Source of the DNA: UBA969 sp041694635
GTDB taxonomy: Bacteria; Planctomycetota; Planctomycetia; Gemmatales; Gemmataceae
NCBI GenBank assembly: GCA_041694635.1
Contig: JBDNHI010000014.1
Coordinates: 62,001 to 126,000, forward strand
Length of the DNA: 64,000 nt
Direction of reading: 5' to 3'
Shown in pieces: positions 7,586-16,725 of this stretch; position 1 is the first letter of the stretch; the number at the start of each line of letters is the position of its first letter. Position numbers and translations under genes: made by a program. The notes beneath the pieces are model-generated. The model saw only the letters and a program-made list of their open reading frames with translations. It searched no databases and was not told where the DNA came from.

Positions 7586-10216
7586 ATGGACTTTATTAAC
7601 AGATTGTTTAAAAAGTGCGCAAGTAAAAAAGAAAAGTCGCAGATTAATTTAAGATTAGAAACACTCGAAGACCGTACCGTTCCTACCAGCGTAACACTGA
7701 ATACGGGGATGCTTATGGTAGTAGGTACCAATGCTCCTGATCGTATTGCGATTACTTTAGATCAGTCTTCAAATCAAATTGTGGTACTTAATGGAAATCA
7801 AGAAGCAGGCCGTTTTGCATCGACTGATGTTACTAGCATTTATTTGTATGGCGGTAATGGTAATGATTCCTTACAAGTTGCTTCTCAAATTATGCAGCCA
7901 GCTTTTATTGATGGTGGGCTTGGGAATGATCGAATTTTTGGGGGTGGCGGTAGTTCAATGATTATGGGCGGAGACGGGGCTAACCGTTTAGCAGGCGGAA
8001 CTGGAAACGATTCCATTATTGGTCAAGGTATGTACGATATTTTGGGTAGTGCATCTGGAGTAGATACTTTAACGGGTGGCCCAGGGGTTAATCGATTTTT
8101 TGGATTTGCAGATCAGGCGACTATTACAAATTTAAAACCAACCGATCTAAATTTTTTCCTTGCTAGCACTCCTAATACTTTTGCAAGTACCCTTGGGTTA
8201 CCAACTACTACGAATGTAACGCTTACCGCACAAGATGTAGATATCCTTCTACAAAGGGCTGCTGCTGCAACCGCAAGTAATGATGGGATGTTTGCTATCG
8301 TTGACCGTGAAGGGCGAATATTAGGCGTTAGGGTTGAAGATGGTGTTAACCCTAAAATGAACCCGAATAGCGCTCAATTTGATCCTGATCTTTTTGTATT
8401 TGCAGTGGATGGCGCAGTTGCGCTTGCAAGAACCGGTGCTATGTTTGGAAATAACCAAGCGCCCCTTACTTCTCGAACCATTGGCTATATTAGTCAAACA
8501 ACAATTGAACAGCGTGAAGTAGAATCGAACCCTTCAATCACGGATGTTAATTCAACTTTACGCGGCCCTGGTTATGTTGCTGCTGTAGGAATTGGTAACC
8601 ATTTTCCTCCCGGTTCAGCGCTTGATCCTTCTATGCCTGATGGTATTGCCTTTACGCCACAGGTGGATCTCTTTGGTATTGAACAATCTAACCGTGATAG
8701 TACTTATCATCCCGGCCCAGATCGCATCAAGGGAACAGCGGATGATATTTATCTTCCCTATAGGTTTAATATAAACCCAGCTTTTATTCCTTCCAACATT
8801 CTTGATACTTTCTACACAGCGCCTGATTCTTATGGCTATATGTCGGGGTATGCGCCTAACGCCCAGAACCGTGGTATCGCAACTTTGCCAGGTGGTATTC
8901 CTATTGTTAAAAATAATGTGATCGTTGGTGGTATTGGGTCGTTTTTCCCTGGTGCAACTGGTTTTGCGACTGAAATGAATTCTAGGCTTTCTACTACTTA
9001 TAATGCTAACCTTCCTGACCGATCCTTTGAAGCAGAATACATCTCCTTTGCGGCTTCGGGTGGATTCCCTACGGGTGGCGTTCCTGTCCAACAAACCCTT
9101 GGTGGAATTGCTCTTCCTACCAGTGGTAGTTTTGGTCTAAATGCAGCATTATCTACAATTAGGATTGATCTTGTAGGCATTACTTTACCTATCTTTGGGC
9201 CCGCTGGGACTAATGGTATTTTTGAGCTTTATAATTATGGTCAATCTTTAGGGGAAGGAACTGCTAATACTAGTTTCCTTGCTAATTTATTACCAAGAGG
9301 CGGTATTACCAGTTATGTTCAGTACACGGGTACGCCTCCTAACCTTGTTCCAGTTGGTATTGCTACTCCTACAACTTTTGCAGGTATCTTTGCACCAGAA
9401 GGTTATTTGGTTACGCCTCATGATGGAGTTAACTATTCCGCTGCGCAGGTTAATACCATTATTATGCAATCAGTTGAAAGAGCTTTGCAGGTTAGATCTG
9501 CAATTCGCTTACCTTTAAATCAGAATGCTAAAATGACTATTGCTGTAACCGATGTTACAGGTGAAGTTCTGGGCTTATTCCGTATGCCCGATGGCACAAC
9601 ATTCTCTCTTGATATTGCAGTAGCTAAAGCTCGTAATATGCGTTACTACAACGATCCTACTCAATTACAAGCAATTGATCAAGTTCCGGGTGTTCCTGCT
9701 GGAACAGCATTTACCAATAGAACCGTTCGATTCCTGGCACTGCCTAGATTCCCTGAAGGTATCAATGGCGCACCCCCTGGTTATTTCTCTCAGTTAAATG
9801 ATGGTGGGGCTAGCTCTACCACTGGGCTGAATACCGGGGCTCCATTACCTGCATCGGTCTTCCAGAGCGTCTTTGGTTTCTCTTCTTTCAATCCACAAAG
9901 TAACTTCAGACAACCAAATACCCCCTTAACACCTGTTCAAAACCAAAACGGTAATGTCTACTTCCCCGGTTCTTCTGGGCTTTATGTGGGTGGCCAACTT
10001 ATCGCTGGCTTTGGTATAAGCGGCGATGGGGTTGACCAAGATGATGTGGTTACCTTTGCAGGGCAAGCGGGGTATAATGCACCGGACAATTTAAGGGCCG
10101 ATATGCGGTTTGTAAGTAATGTGCGTCTGCCTTACCAGAAGTTCAATCGTCAGCCGCTTCTTCCACAAGGTGGTGGTGGCGCTAGGGTAAATAGTAGTGG
10201 TACGGTCACTTATTAA
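7586..10216 (+). CDS. Extracellular RTX-like protein with two GlcG/HbpS-type domains and LEDRTVP sorting motif
   Basis: An about 876-residue surface or secreted protein. The N-terminus has a basic stretch followed by LRLETLEDRTVPT, the motif found at the start of many Gemmata-type exported proteins. Residues about 70-160 carry Gly/Asp/Asn-rich repeats (GGNGNDSL, GGLGNDRIFGGGG, GGTGNDSI) like hemolysin-type calcium-binding nonapeptides. Two GlcG/HbpS-like (PF03928, haem-binding/degrading) domains follow. One is near residue 215 (AAAATASNDGMFAIVDREG, then AVDGAVALARTGAMF), the other near residue 640 (SVERALQVRSAI, then AVTDVTGEVLGLFRMPDGT). The ATG at 7586 is preferred over the one at 7505, since most such proteins start shortly before this motif and AGAGAG-like pairing exists there. 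Confidence 0.8.
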   Translation: MDFINRLFKKCASKKEKSQINLRLETLEDRTVPTSVTLNTGMLMVVGTNAPDRIAITLDQSSNQIVVLNGNQEAGRFASTDVTSIYLYGGNGNDSLQVASQIMQPAFIDGGLGNDRIFGGGGSSMIMGGDGANRLAGGTGNDSIIGQGMYDILGSASGVDTLTGGPGVNRFFGFADQATITNLKPTDLNFFLASTPNTFASTLGLPTTTNVTLTAQDVDILLQRAAAATASNDGMFAIVDREGRILGVRVEDGVNPKMNPNSAQFDPDLFVFAVDGAVALARTGAMFGNNQAPLTSRTIGYISQTTIEQREVESNPSITDVNSTLRGPGYVAAVGIGNHFPPGSALDPSMPDGIAFTPQVDLFGIEQSNRDSTYHPGPDRIKGTADDIYLPYRFNINPAFIPSNILDTFYTAPDSYGYMSGYAPNAQNRGIATLPGGIPIVKNNVIVGGIGSFFPGATGFATEMNSRLSTTYNANLPDRSFEAEYISFAASGGFPTGGVPVQQTLGGIALPTSGSFGLNAALSTIRIDLVGITLPIFGPAGTNGIFELYNYGQSLGEGTANTSFLANLLPRGGITSYVQYTGTPPNLVPVGIATPTTFAGIFAPEGYLVTPHDGVNYSAAQVNTIIMQSVERALQVRSAIRLPLNQNAKMTIAVTDVTGEVLGLFRMPDGTTFSLDIAVAKARNMRYYNDPTQLQAIDQVPGVPAGTAFTNRTVRFLALPRFPEGINGAPPGYFSQLNDGGASSTTGLNTGAPLPASVFQSVFGFSSFNPQSNFRQPNTPLTPVQNQNGNVYFPGSSGLYVGGQLIAGFGISGDGVDQDDVVTFAGQAGYNAPDNLRADMRFVSNVRLPYQKFNRQPLLPQGGGGARVNSSGTVTY

Positions 10217-10246
10217 TTTCAAAGGTTTTCTTGGATGCGAAGGTAT

Positions 10247-10290
10247 AAAAAAAGCCTTCTTTACTTTTGTTGTAAAGAAGGCTTTTTTTT
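10247..10290. terminator. Bidirectional intrinsic terminator
   Basis: A long perfect stem (AAAAAAAGCCTTCTTTAC with GTAAAGAAGGCTTTTTTT) and a 7-base loop. A-tract and T-tract flank it on either side, so it can end both the haem-domain gene (+) and rpiB (-). Confidence 0.92.
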
Positions 10291-10299
10291 ATAAGTCAA

Positions 10300-10827
10300 T
10301 TACTTTTTAGATCTAGTTGGTACTTCAGGCTGGGTTGCTACTTTTGGACCGTTTTCAAACTGTTCAATTTTTTCTACACGCCTAGAATGCCTACCTTTTT
10401 CAAATGGGGCTTCTAACCAAATTCTTACCATTCTTTCTATCAGTTCTTCACCAAGTAAATCGGCTGATAGGCAAAGTACATTGGCATCGTTATGTCTTCT
10501 GCTCATTTCTGCGGTGATACTATCGTGGCAGGGGGCAGCTCGAACTCCGATTACTTTATTTGCTGCGATACACATTCCTATGCCGGTTCCACAAATCAGA
10601 ATGCCTCTTTGAGCCTGTTTTTTACTTATCGAATTGGCAACATCAAAAGCATAATCAGGGTAATCAACACAATCTTCGTTGGCGGGGCCCATATCTAAAA
10701 TTTCATGCCCCATACCCGAAAGGAAATTTATAATGCGTTGCTTGACATTATAACCTCGATGATCACTACCAATTGCTATTACCATAGTATGGTATCCTAG
10801 TTTTCCAAATGGATCATAGTCCGACAT
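10300..10827 (-). CDS. rpiB: Ribose-5-phosphate isomerase B
   Basis: Interconverts ribose 5-phosphate and ribulose 5-phosphate in the pentose phosphate pathway, in the cytoplasm. Visible signatures are the N-terminal IAIGSDHRGYNVK, then DYPDYAFDVA, and the active-site loop ICGTGIGMCIAANK with the catalytic Cys. Typical RpiB length is about 145-155 residues; this one has 14 extra N-terminal residues and a short polar C-terminal tail. The ATG at 10827 is kept because AAAGGTGA stands 5-8 bases upstream; an internal ATG at 10785 would give the canonical start. It follows the YwlE-like phosphatase gene by 17 bases, so the two are probably one operon. Confidence 0.95.
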   Translation of the reverse strand: MSDYDPFGKLGYHTMVIAIGSDHRGYNVKQRIINFLSGMGHEILDMGPANEDCVDYPDYAFDVANSISKKQAQRGILICGTGIGMCIAANKVIGVRAAPCHDSITAEMSRRHNDANVLCLSADLLGEELIERMVRIWLEAPFEKGRHSRRVEKIEQFENGPKVATQPEVPTRSKK

Positions 10828-10844
10828 TTTATCACCTTTAAACC

Positions 10845-11306
10845 TTAAGAAAGTACTTTTAATATTAAAAGTTTCAACTTTTCTTCAATTTCTTGTAAAC
10901 ACTCAAAATAATCTTGCTCATTCCCACCATAAGGGTCAAAAACATCGACCTCTTGATGGCTTAGCATCTGAACCGGTACATTTTGGTTATGAAAACGATC
11001 TTGAAAAATTTTCAGATGACCCTTTGTCATAACCAACACTAAATCTGCGTTTTCAATCAAACCGGTATTAACTTGTCTACTTTGATGTTCGCTTAAACTT
11101 AGCCCTAGTTTAGCCACCACCTTAAGGGCGTTTGGCGAAGCAGGGTCTCCATCATAAGCAGCGAGTCCGCCGGAAAGGATTTCGAAGCCATTTTCACCAA
11201 GAGAACCTAAAGCACACCCGAGTTTGTCTGCAAGCATTTTCTGAAAAACGATTTGCGCCATCGGACTTCTGCAAGTGTTACCTGTACAAACAAAGACAAT
11301 TTTCAT
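10845..11306 (-). CDS. Low-molecular-weight phosphatase, YwlE (protein-arginine phosphatase)-like
   Basis: A 153-residue protein with the LMW phosphatase P-loop CTGNTCRS at residues 7-14 and the general-acid loop DPYGG at about 124. In Bacillus YwlE, Thr11 of the same C-T-G-N-T-C-R-S loop selects phosphoarginine, while tyrosine phosphatases carry Ile there. Here residue 11 is Thr. The gene lies directly upstream of rpiB, and ywlE and rpiB are also neighbours in Bacillus. Phosphoarginine specificity is inferred; a tyrosine phosphatase role or none remains possible, since no McsB kinase is in the window. Confidence 0.88.
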   Translation of the reverse strand: MKIVFVCTGNTCRSPMAQIVFQKMLADKLGCALGSLGENGFEILSGGLAAYDGDPASPNALKVVAKLGLSLSEHQSRQVNTGLIENADLVLVMTKGHLKIFQDRFHNQNVPVQMLSHQEVDVFDPYGGNEQDYFECLQEIEEKLKLLILKVLS

Positions 11307-11570
11307 AATTCAGTTCGAAATAGTCTGTAAAGATTTATTCGATGTCTTAGAAAAATAATTTCAATGACATTGATAATTCTAAATTTTAAGTTTTAGATTA
11401 ACAATCACATAAGCTAATTATTAACCGTAACTTAACATAAAATAGGGTAAGTTGTTCGGTTTGGGGTAAATCGGACCCTATTCATAATGCCAGTTGATAA
11501 GAATTAGATTAAAAGGAGAAGTTTATTGCAATAGGAGAAAGGCTAAATTTCTAAAAATGTGAAGAAATGG

Positions 11571-12653
11571 TTAAGTAGCTTCGTTTATCCACCCACCCCC
11601 CAAAACTTGGTCACCATCATAAAAAACCACCGCTTGGCCTGGGCTAACGGCACTTTGGCTGGTTTCAAATTTAACCGATGCAGTTTCTGCCCCGGTGCAA
11701 ATCACTTTTGCATTTGCTGCTTTATGCCGATATCGGATCTGCACTTGGCAATCGATTTGGCTGCCCGTTTCCAAATTAGTAAGCCAGTTTACACCTGTGG
11801 CGTGAAGGCCGTTAGCTAAAAGGCCTTCAATTTCGCCAACGATAACTTTGTTTTCTTCTGCAACGATTTTCAGGACATATTTCCTCTGCCCAGCAGCAAA
11901 TCCTAGTCCTTTTCTTTGGCCTATGGTAAATCTTTCTATGCCATCGTGAGGTGCAAGGGTTTTACCCGATTCATCGACAATCAAGCCGGGCTTGGTAAGT
12001 TCAGGCATCCGGTGTTTCACCATTCGGGCGTGATCGTTATCGGGGACGAAGCAAATTTCGACGCTATCGGGTTTATCTGCAACGCTAAGGCCAGCGGCAA
12101 AAGCAAGTTCCCTGACTTGATCTTTTTTCATATCACCCAAAGGGAATATAATTTTCTCGATTATTTTTCTTTTTAAGCCGTGCAGCACATAGGACTGATC
12201 TTTATCGGAATCGACAGCGCGATGGAGTTGGGCGCCGTTTTTTCCTTGCACGATTTTTGCATAATGCCCGGTAGCGATAAAATCGACTCCTAGCATTTCG
12301 CCATACGACCAAAGTTGCCCGAATTTCAGCCAGTTATTGCATACAATACAAGGGTTGGGAGTTCGCCCAGAAAGATATTCCTTGGCGAAATAATCCATAA
12401 TTTTCCCGAATTCTGCTTCAAAGTCGAGGGCATAAAAGGGGATGTCAAATTTATCTGCTACACGCCTTGCGTCTCCTGCATCAAGGGCACTGCAGCAACC
12501 CTTTTTCCGTTCTTTTCTGGCATCATCTGGCCCACTATGCACCCCCGTGCGCATAAATACTCCAATCACTTCATAGCCTTGGGCTATAAGTAGCTGGGCG
12601 CAAACAGAACTATCGACTCCGCCTGACATAGCTAGGAGTACTTTTTTACCCAT
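11571..12653 (-). CDS. mnmA: tRNA-specific 2-thiouridylase MnmA
   Basis: Catalyses 2-thiolation of the wobble uridine in tRNA-Lys, -Glu and -Gln, using ATP and a sulfur relay. The N-terminal PP-loop LLAMSGGVDSSV is present. The first catalytic Cys is in TPNPCIVCN and the second in DSVEICFVPD. The FTIGQRKGLG motif precedes the C-terminal beta-barrel, which ends with GQAVVFYDGDQVLGGGWI. The length of about 360 residues is normal. A GTG three bases upstream could also start translation, but GAGGAAG is better spaced for the ATG at 12653. It appears to be a single-gene unit. Confidence 0.95.
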   Translation of the reverse strand: MGKKVLLAMSGGVDSSVCAQLLIAQGYEVIGVFMRTGVHSGPDDARKERKKGCCSALDAGDARRVADKFDIPFYALDFEAEFGKIMDYFAKEYLSGRTPNPCIVCNNWLKFGQLWSYGEMLGVDFIATGHYAKIVQGKNGAQLHRAVDSDKDQSYVLHGLKRKIIEKIIFPLGDMKKDQVRELAFAAGLSVADKPDSVEICFVPDNDHARMVKHRMPELTKPGLIVDESGKTLAPHDGIERFTIGQRKGLGFAAGQRKYVLKIVAEENKVIVGEIEGLLANGLHATGVNWLTNLETGSQIDCQVQIRYRHKAANAKVICTGAETASVKFETSQSAVSPGQAVVFYDGDQVLGGGWINEAT

Positions 12654-12962
12654 CACTTCCTCTTTAAAATTTTTAAAAGTTCATACTTTATAATATATCA
12701 GTATTGAATCATTTCGTTGAACGAAGTGAAATTTAATTTGTAATAGAAATGCTTTAAAAATATGGATTTCTCAAAAATTGTTCCTTTTTTAACGAAGTTG
12801 ACGAATTAGCTATTAGGCCTTAGAAAAACAAAGATTCTTGCTGGAACAAACACTTTTGAAGCAATTCAAATAACTGTAAGCTTTAAGTAGGCTTTGGATT
12901 AAGCTGGGAATCAAGGTTTAAATTTTAAGGCCATAATTCTTGGCATTACTAAGAGGATCGGG
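12654..12962. other. Intergenic region between mnmA and glgA
   Basis: A 309-base AT-rich gap between divergent genes. It contains a perfect 13-base palindrome TTCGTTGAACGAA at 12713-12725. No RNA gene or further coding sequence was seen. Confidence 0.35.
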
Positions 12963-14483
12963 ATGCGGATCGCAGTAGTTTCACCAGAAGTGGTTGGTTT
13001 TGCCAAGACGGGTGGCCTTGCAGATGTTGCGGGGGCGTTACCTGTAGCGTTGGAAAAACTGGGCGAAGAAGTGGTAGTTTTTATGCCACTGTTTAATTGC
13101 ATACGAAAGACAGGGAATTTTGAACCGACCAAAGTTAGGTTTCAAATTCCCCTTGGTCCTAATCTGGTCTCGGGTTCCCTTGCTAAATCTCGGATTCCTA
13201 ATTCTAAAGTTACGGTTTATCTTGTTGAAAATGCAGATTTTTTTGAACGAGATAATCCGGAATATGGTCGTGGGTTTTACCAATTTTCCGGATCAGAAGG
13301 TCATAAAAAAGATTACCCAGACAATTCTTCTAGGTTTTATTTCTTTGCCCAAGCTGTTCTTGCTTCTTTTCCTCAGCTAGGATTTTGGCCCGATGTTGTG
13401 CACTGGAATGATTGGCAAACCGGGTTGGGCCCCGTCTTACTTCGGGAAAAGTATGACCGGCACGAAAACCGAAACCTCGCAGAAAAATATCAAAAAGTTC
13501 GTAGCCTTATGACTATCCATAATATTGCCTATCAAGGTAATTTTTGGAAAGAAGATATGAATATGTGCCATCTTAATTGGCGCCTCTTTAACTTAAATCA
13601 ACTCGAGTTCAACGATAACCTTAGTTTTCTGAAAGCTGGTATTGTTTTTGCAGGCCGCATTAACACTGTTAGCCCAACCTATGCCCGTGAAATTCAAACG
13701 CCCTATTACGGTTATGGCTTGCAAGGTTTATTAACTGCGCTATCTGGCAAATTAACGGGGATTGTCAATGGCATTGATTACAGCGTTTGGGATCCTGCTA
13801 TTGACCCTTTCCTTGCTGGAAATTTTGATGCTAAAAACATCACCCCGGGCAAGTCGCTTTGTAAAAAAGCTTTGCAATATGAACTTGGTCTTGCTGTCGA
13901 GCCTACAACTCCTGTTGTCGGACTTATCGCACGCCTCGTTCAACAAAAGGGCATCGACCTCGTTATTGAAAGCGCTTGGCGTATGATGGAACTTGGTGTG
14001 CAGCTTATTGTTTTAGGTGAAGGCGACGCTTATTATCAAAATGCGCTTGTTCATTTGCAAGATGCTTTTCCCGGGAGAGTTGCACTTAACTTCACTTTTA
14101 GCGAAGCGATGGCGCATAAAATTGAAGCGGGGGCTGATTGTTTTCTTATGCCCAGCCTTTACGAACCTTCAGGCCTTAACCAACTTTATAGTATGCGCTA
14201 TGGCACACTTCCTGTGGTGCGTGCGACCGGGGGCCTTGCTGATACCGTTACCGATACCACTGTCCAAACCCTTGCTAACCATACCGCAACTGGTTTTAGT
14301 TTTAATGCTTATAGTTCTGCTGCTCTTTATGATTGCCTGGCCCGCGCCATCGATTTTTATCGTAATCATCCCAATGAATGGCTTAGTATTCAACATAATG
14401 CTATGTCTCAAGACTGGTCTTGGAAGCGTAGCGCACTAAATTATCAGCAACTTTATAGTACAATAATTGCTAGTCAGGTTTAA
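12963..14483 (+). CDS. glgA: Glycogen (starch) synthase, GT5 family
   Basis: Transfers glucose from a nucleotide sugar (usually ADP-glucose in bacteria) to the non-reducing end of alpha-1,4-glucan. The N-terminal sugar-nucleotide loop KTGGLADVAGALP is at residues 15-27. VHWNDWQTGL follows, then the C-terminal GT-B signature VVGLIARLVQQKGIDLV and PSLYEPSGLNQLYSMRYGTLPVV with TGGLADTV. The length of 506 residues is usual. The start is supported by AGAGGA upstream. It heads a same-strand cluster with a GH57 glucan enzyme 45 bases downstream and a GalT-like transferase, suggesting a glycogen synthesis and remodelling operon. Confidence 0.95.
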   Translation: MRIAVVSPEVVGFAKTGGLADVAGALPVALEKLGEEVVVFMPLFNCIRKTGNFEPTKVRFQIPLGPNLVSGSLAKSRIPNSKVTVYLVENADFFERDNPEYGRGFYQFSGSEGHKKDYPDNSSRFYFFAQAVLASFPQLGFWPDVVHWNDWQTGLGPVLLREKYDRHENRNLAEKYQKVRSLMTIHNIAYQGNFWKEDMNMCHLNWRLFNLNQLEFNDNLSFLKAGIVFAGRINTVSPTYAREIQTPYYGYGLQGLLTALSGKLTGIVNGIDYSVWDPAIDPFLAGNFDAKNITPGKSLCKKALQYELGLAVEPTTPVVGLIARLVQQKGIDLVIESAWRMMELGVQLIVLGEGDAYYQNALVHLQDAFPGRVALNFTFSEAMAHKIEAGADCFLMPSLYEPSGLNQLYSMRYGTLPVVRATGGLADTVTDTTVQTLANHTATGFSFNAYSSAALYDCLARAIDFYRNHPNEWLSIQHNAMSQDWSWKRSALNYQQLYSTIIASQV

Positions 14484-14528
14484 TCTTCTACCTGCTTGGT
14501 ACCTAGATCCTTCAAGAGCTAGAACACA

Positions 14529-16703
14529 ATGGCGGATATTTCCTTAGCTTTTTTATGGCATCAGCATCAACCGTATTACCCTGATGATTTCTTGGGGCAT
14601 AATCCTATGCCTTGGGTTCGACTTCACGGCGTAAAAGATTATTACGGTATGGCATTGCATCTGTTAGAATTTCCCACAATGCGATGTGCTATCAATCTGG
14701 TACCCAGTCTTATCGAACAAATTCTTCAATACACTGAACAAGGTCGATCTGATTATTTTCTTGACTTGTCGCGTTTGAAGGCCGAACACCTTGACCCGGT
14801 ACAATCGGTATTTTTGCTCGATAATTTTTTTATGGCTAACCCGCATCATATGATTCTTCCCTATCCCCGATATGCAGAGTTATATTTGCGTAGGGGATTG
14901 GGTCGATGTTCTGGGCAAGATGCACTTCGCAGATTCAATACTCAAGATTTACTTGATCTTCAGGTTTGGTTTAATTTAACTTGGGTACATCCGATAGCAG
15001 TGTCTCAGGATTCTTTTCTTTCGGGTTTAGTGTTAAAGGGGAAAAATTTTTCTGAACAGGAGAAGCACCTTTTATTAGATAAGCATTTAGAGATTATGAG
15101 GCATATTTTGCCTTTGCATAAATCTTTGCAGGAAAAAGGTCAGATTGAAATAACCACTTCTCCTTACTTTCATCCGATAGTTCCTCTACTTTTAGATAAA
15201 AATTTTGCTCGCGAGGCAATGCCTGAAGTACGGTTGCCTTCCTTTCAAGGCGGTTTCCCAGACGATGCCAAGGTGCATTTTCATTTAGCAATTGAGCAGT
15301 ATAAAAATATTTTTGGCTGTGAACCCAGAGGTATGTGGCCTTCTGAAGGCAGTGTTTGCCAGCCTTTTATTTCCCTTGCTGCTAGTTATGGTATTCAATG
15401 GATTGGGACCGATGAGGAAATACTTTCTGCTTCTACTCAGGGTGAAGTATCTCGAGATTCTCAAGGCTATGTTCGTAATCCCCATAAACTTTATGCCCCT
15501 TATAAAGCTTTTGATAATGGTCAAAGTATTAACATTGTTTTCAGAGATCACGCACTTAGCGACCTTATTGGTTTTCGTTATCAACATAGTGATGCAGAAA
15601 CTGCTGCCCAAGATTTTATTCATAACCTGCAAGAAATAGGCAAGTCGATTGATTCGGATCGTCCTGCACTTGTTACCGTAATTCTTGATGGGGAAAATTG
15701 CTGGGAACATTATCCTAATGGAGGGGTAGATTTTCTTCGGGCCCTCTATCATAAATGCACAAGTACACCCAACATTACGACGGTTCGGTTGGGGGATTAT
15801 TTAAATCAGTTTCCTCCATCTAATCATTTAGGTCATTTATTTGCTGGTTCTTGGATTAGTCATAATTTTGCTATTTGGGTTGGGCACGAGGAAGATAACA
15901 CTGCGTGGGATTTGCTGAATAAGGCGCGGGAATTTCTGGTGAATAAAACCCCTTCTTCTTCTCCGGAACAACTTCAAAAAGCTTGGCGCGAAATTTATAT
16001 CGCTCAGGGTAGCGATTGGTTTTGGTGGTTTGGCGATGATCATTCCTCTTCCCAAGATGCACTTTTTGATGAACTCTTCCGTAGGCATTTAAAAAATGTT
16101 TATACTTTTCTTGCAGAGTTACCCCCACCCGAACTGGATCGGCCTATCTGCAAAAATACCCTTCATAATTTGCACTCCCTACCTAAATCTTTCCTTGATG
16201 TTCGCATCAATGGATTCCCTAAGTTCTTCGAATGGCTTTCTGCAGGCCATTACCTTTGTCAGGCCAAGCAAGGCACAATGGCACTTAGCACACAGGGGCC
16301 TCTTTCTGATATTTACTTTGGGTTTAATCTTGATACTTTGTTTATTCGAATTGATTGTATTGCTAAGGCTTGCTTAGCTTTAGCAAAGTATCAGCAAATT
16401 AGAATTGGATTTTTAGAACCTTCGGGTCATCTTATTACCTTAGAGATTTCGCAAGGAAAAAAACTTGCTTACACTTATCTTGTGCAAGGCAAGGTTCGGA
16501 AAACAAGTGTTGAATTTGCTTTACAAAATTCTCTTGAAATCGCAATACCTTTTCATCCGCTTGAAATCAATGTAAATGAAATTATTTCTTTTTATGTTGA
16601 GGTGCTTGAAAATGGCATTGTCAAAGATCGGGCCCCAAAGGAAAGCGTGATAAGTTTTAGAAAACCCTGTAAGGATTTTGAACAAATAATGTGGGATGTT
16701 TAA
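14529..16703 (+). CDS. GH57 family alpha-glucan enzyme (amylase/amylopullulanase or 4-alpha-glucanotransferase)
   Basis: A 724-residue protein with no signal peptide, so probably cytoplasmic. All five GH57 blocks are visible: HQHQPYY at 11-17; RGMWPSEGSV at about 268; WIGTDEEIL at 291-299 with the nucleophile Glu; VTVILDGENCWEHYP at about 382-396 with the acid/base Asp; and SWISHNFAIWVGHEEDNTAWD further on. The C-terminal about 200 residues form an accessory beta-rich domain. GH57 specificity cannot be read from motifs alone. Position between glgA and the GalT-like gene suggests work on intracellular glycogen or maltodextrin. Confidence 0.9.
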   Translation: MADISLAFLWHQHQPYYPDDFLGHNPMPWVRLHGVKDYYGMALHLLEFPTMRCAINLVPSLIEQILQYTEQGRSDYFLDLSRLKAEHLDPVQSVFLLDNFFMANPHHMILPYPRYAELYLRRGLGRCSGQDALRRFNTQDLLDLQVWFNLTWVHPIAVSQDSFLSGLVLKGKNFSEQEKHLLLDKHLEIMRHILPLHKSLQEKGQIEITTSPYFHPIVPLLLDKNFAREAMPEVRLPSFQGGFPDDAKVHFHLAIEQYKNIFGCEPRGMWPSEGSVCQPFISLAASYGIQWIGTDEEILSASTQGEVSRDSQGYVRNPHKLYAPYKAFDNGQSINIVFRDHALSDLIGFRYQHSDAETAAQDFIHNLQEIGKSIDSDRPALVTVILDGENCWEHYPNGGVDFLRALYHKCTSTPNITTVRLGDYLNQFPPSNHLGHLFAGSWISHNFAIWVGHEEDNTAWDLLNKAREFLVNKTPSSSPEQLQKAWREIYIAQGSDWFWWFGDDHSSSQDALFDELFRRHLKNVYTFLAELPPPELDRPICKNTLHNLHSLPKSFLDVRINGFPKFFEWLSAGHYLCQAKQGTMALSTQGPLSDIYFGFNLDTLFIRIDCIAKACLALAKYQQIRIGFLEPSGHLITLEISQGKKLAYTYLVQGKVRKTSVEFALQNSLEIAIPFHPLEINVNEIISFYVEVLENGIVKDRAPKESVISFRKPCKDFEQIMWDV

Positions 16704-16725
16704 TTAAGGGGGATTGGGAAAGAAA

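Noticed and set aside
8615..9094. 159-codon minus-strand open frame
   Set aside because: It lies inside the haem-domain protein gene and has no motif or ribosome binding site.
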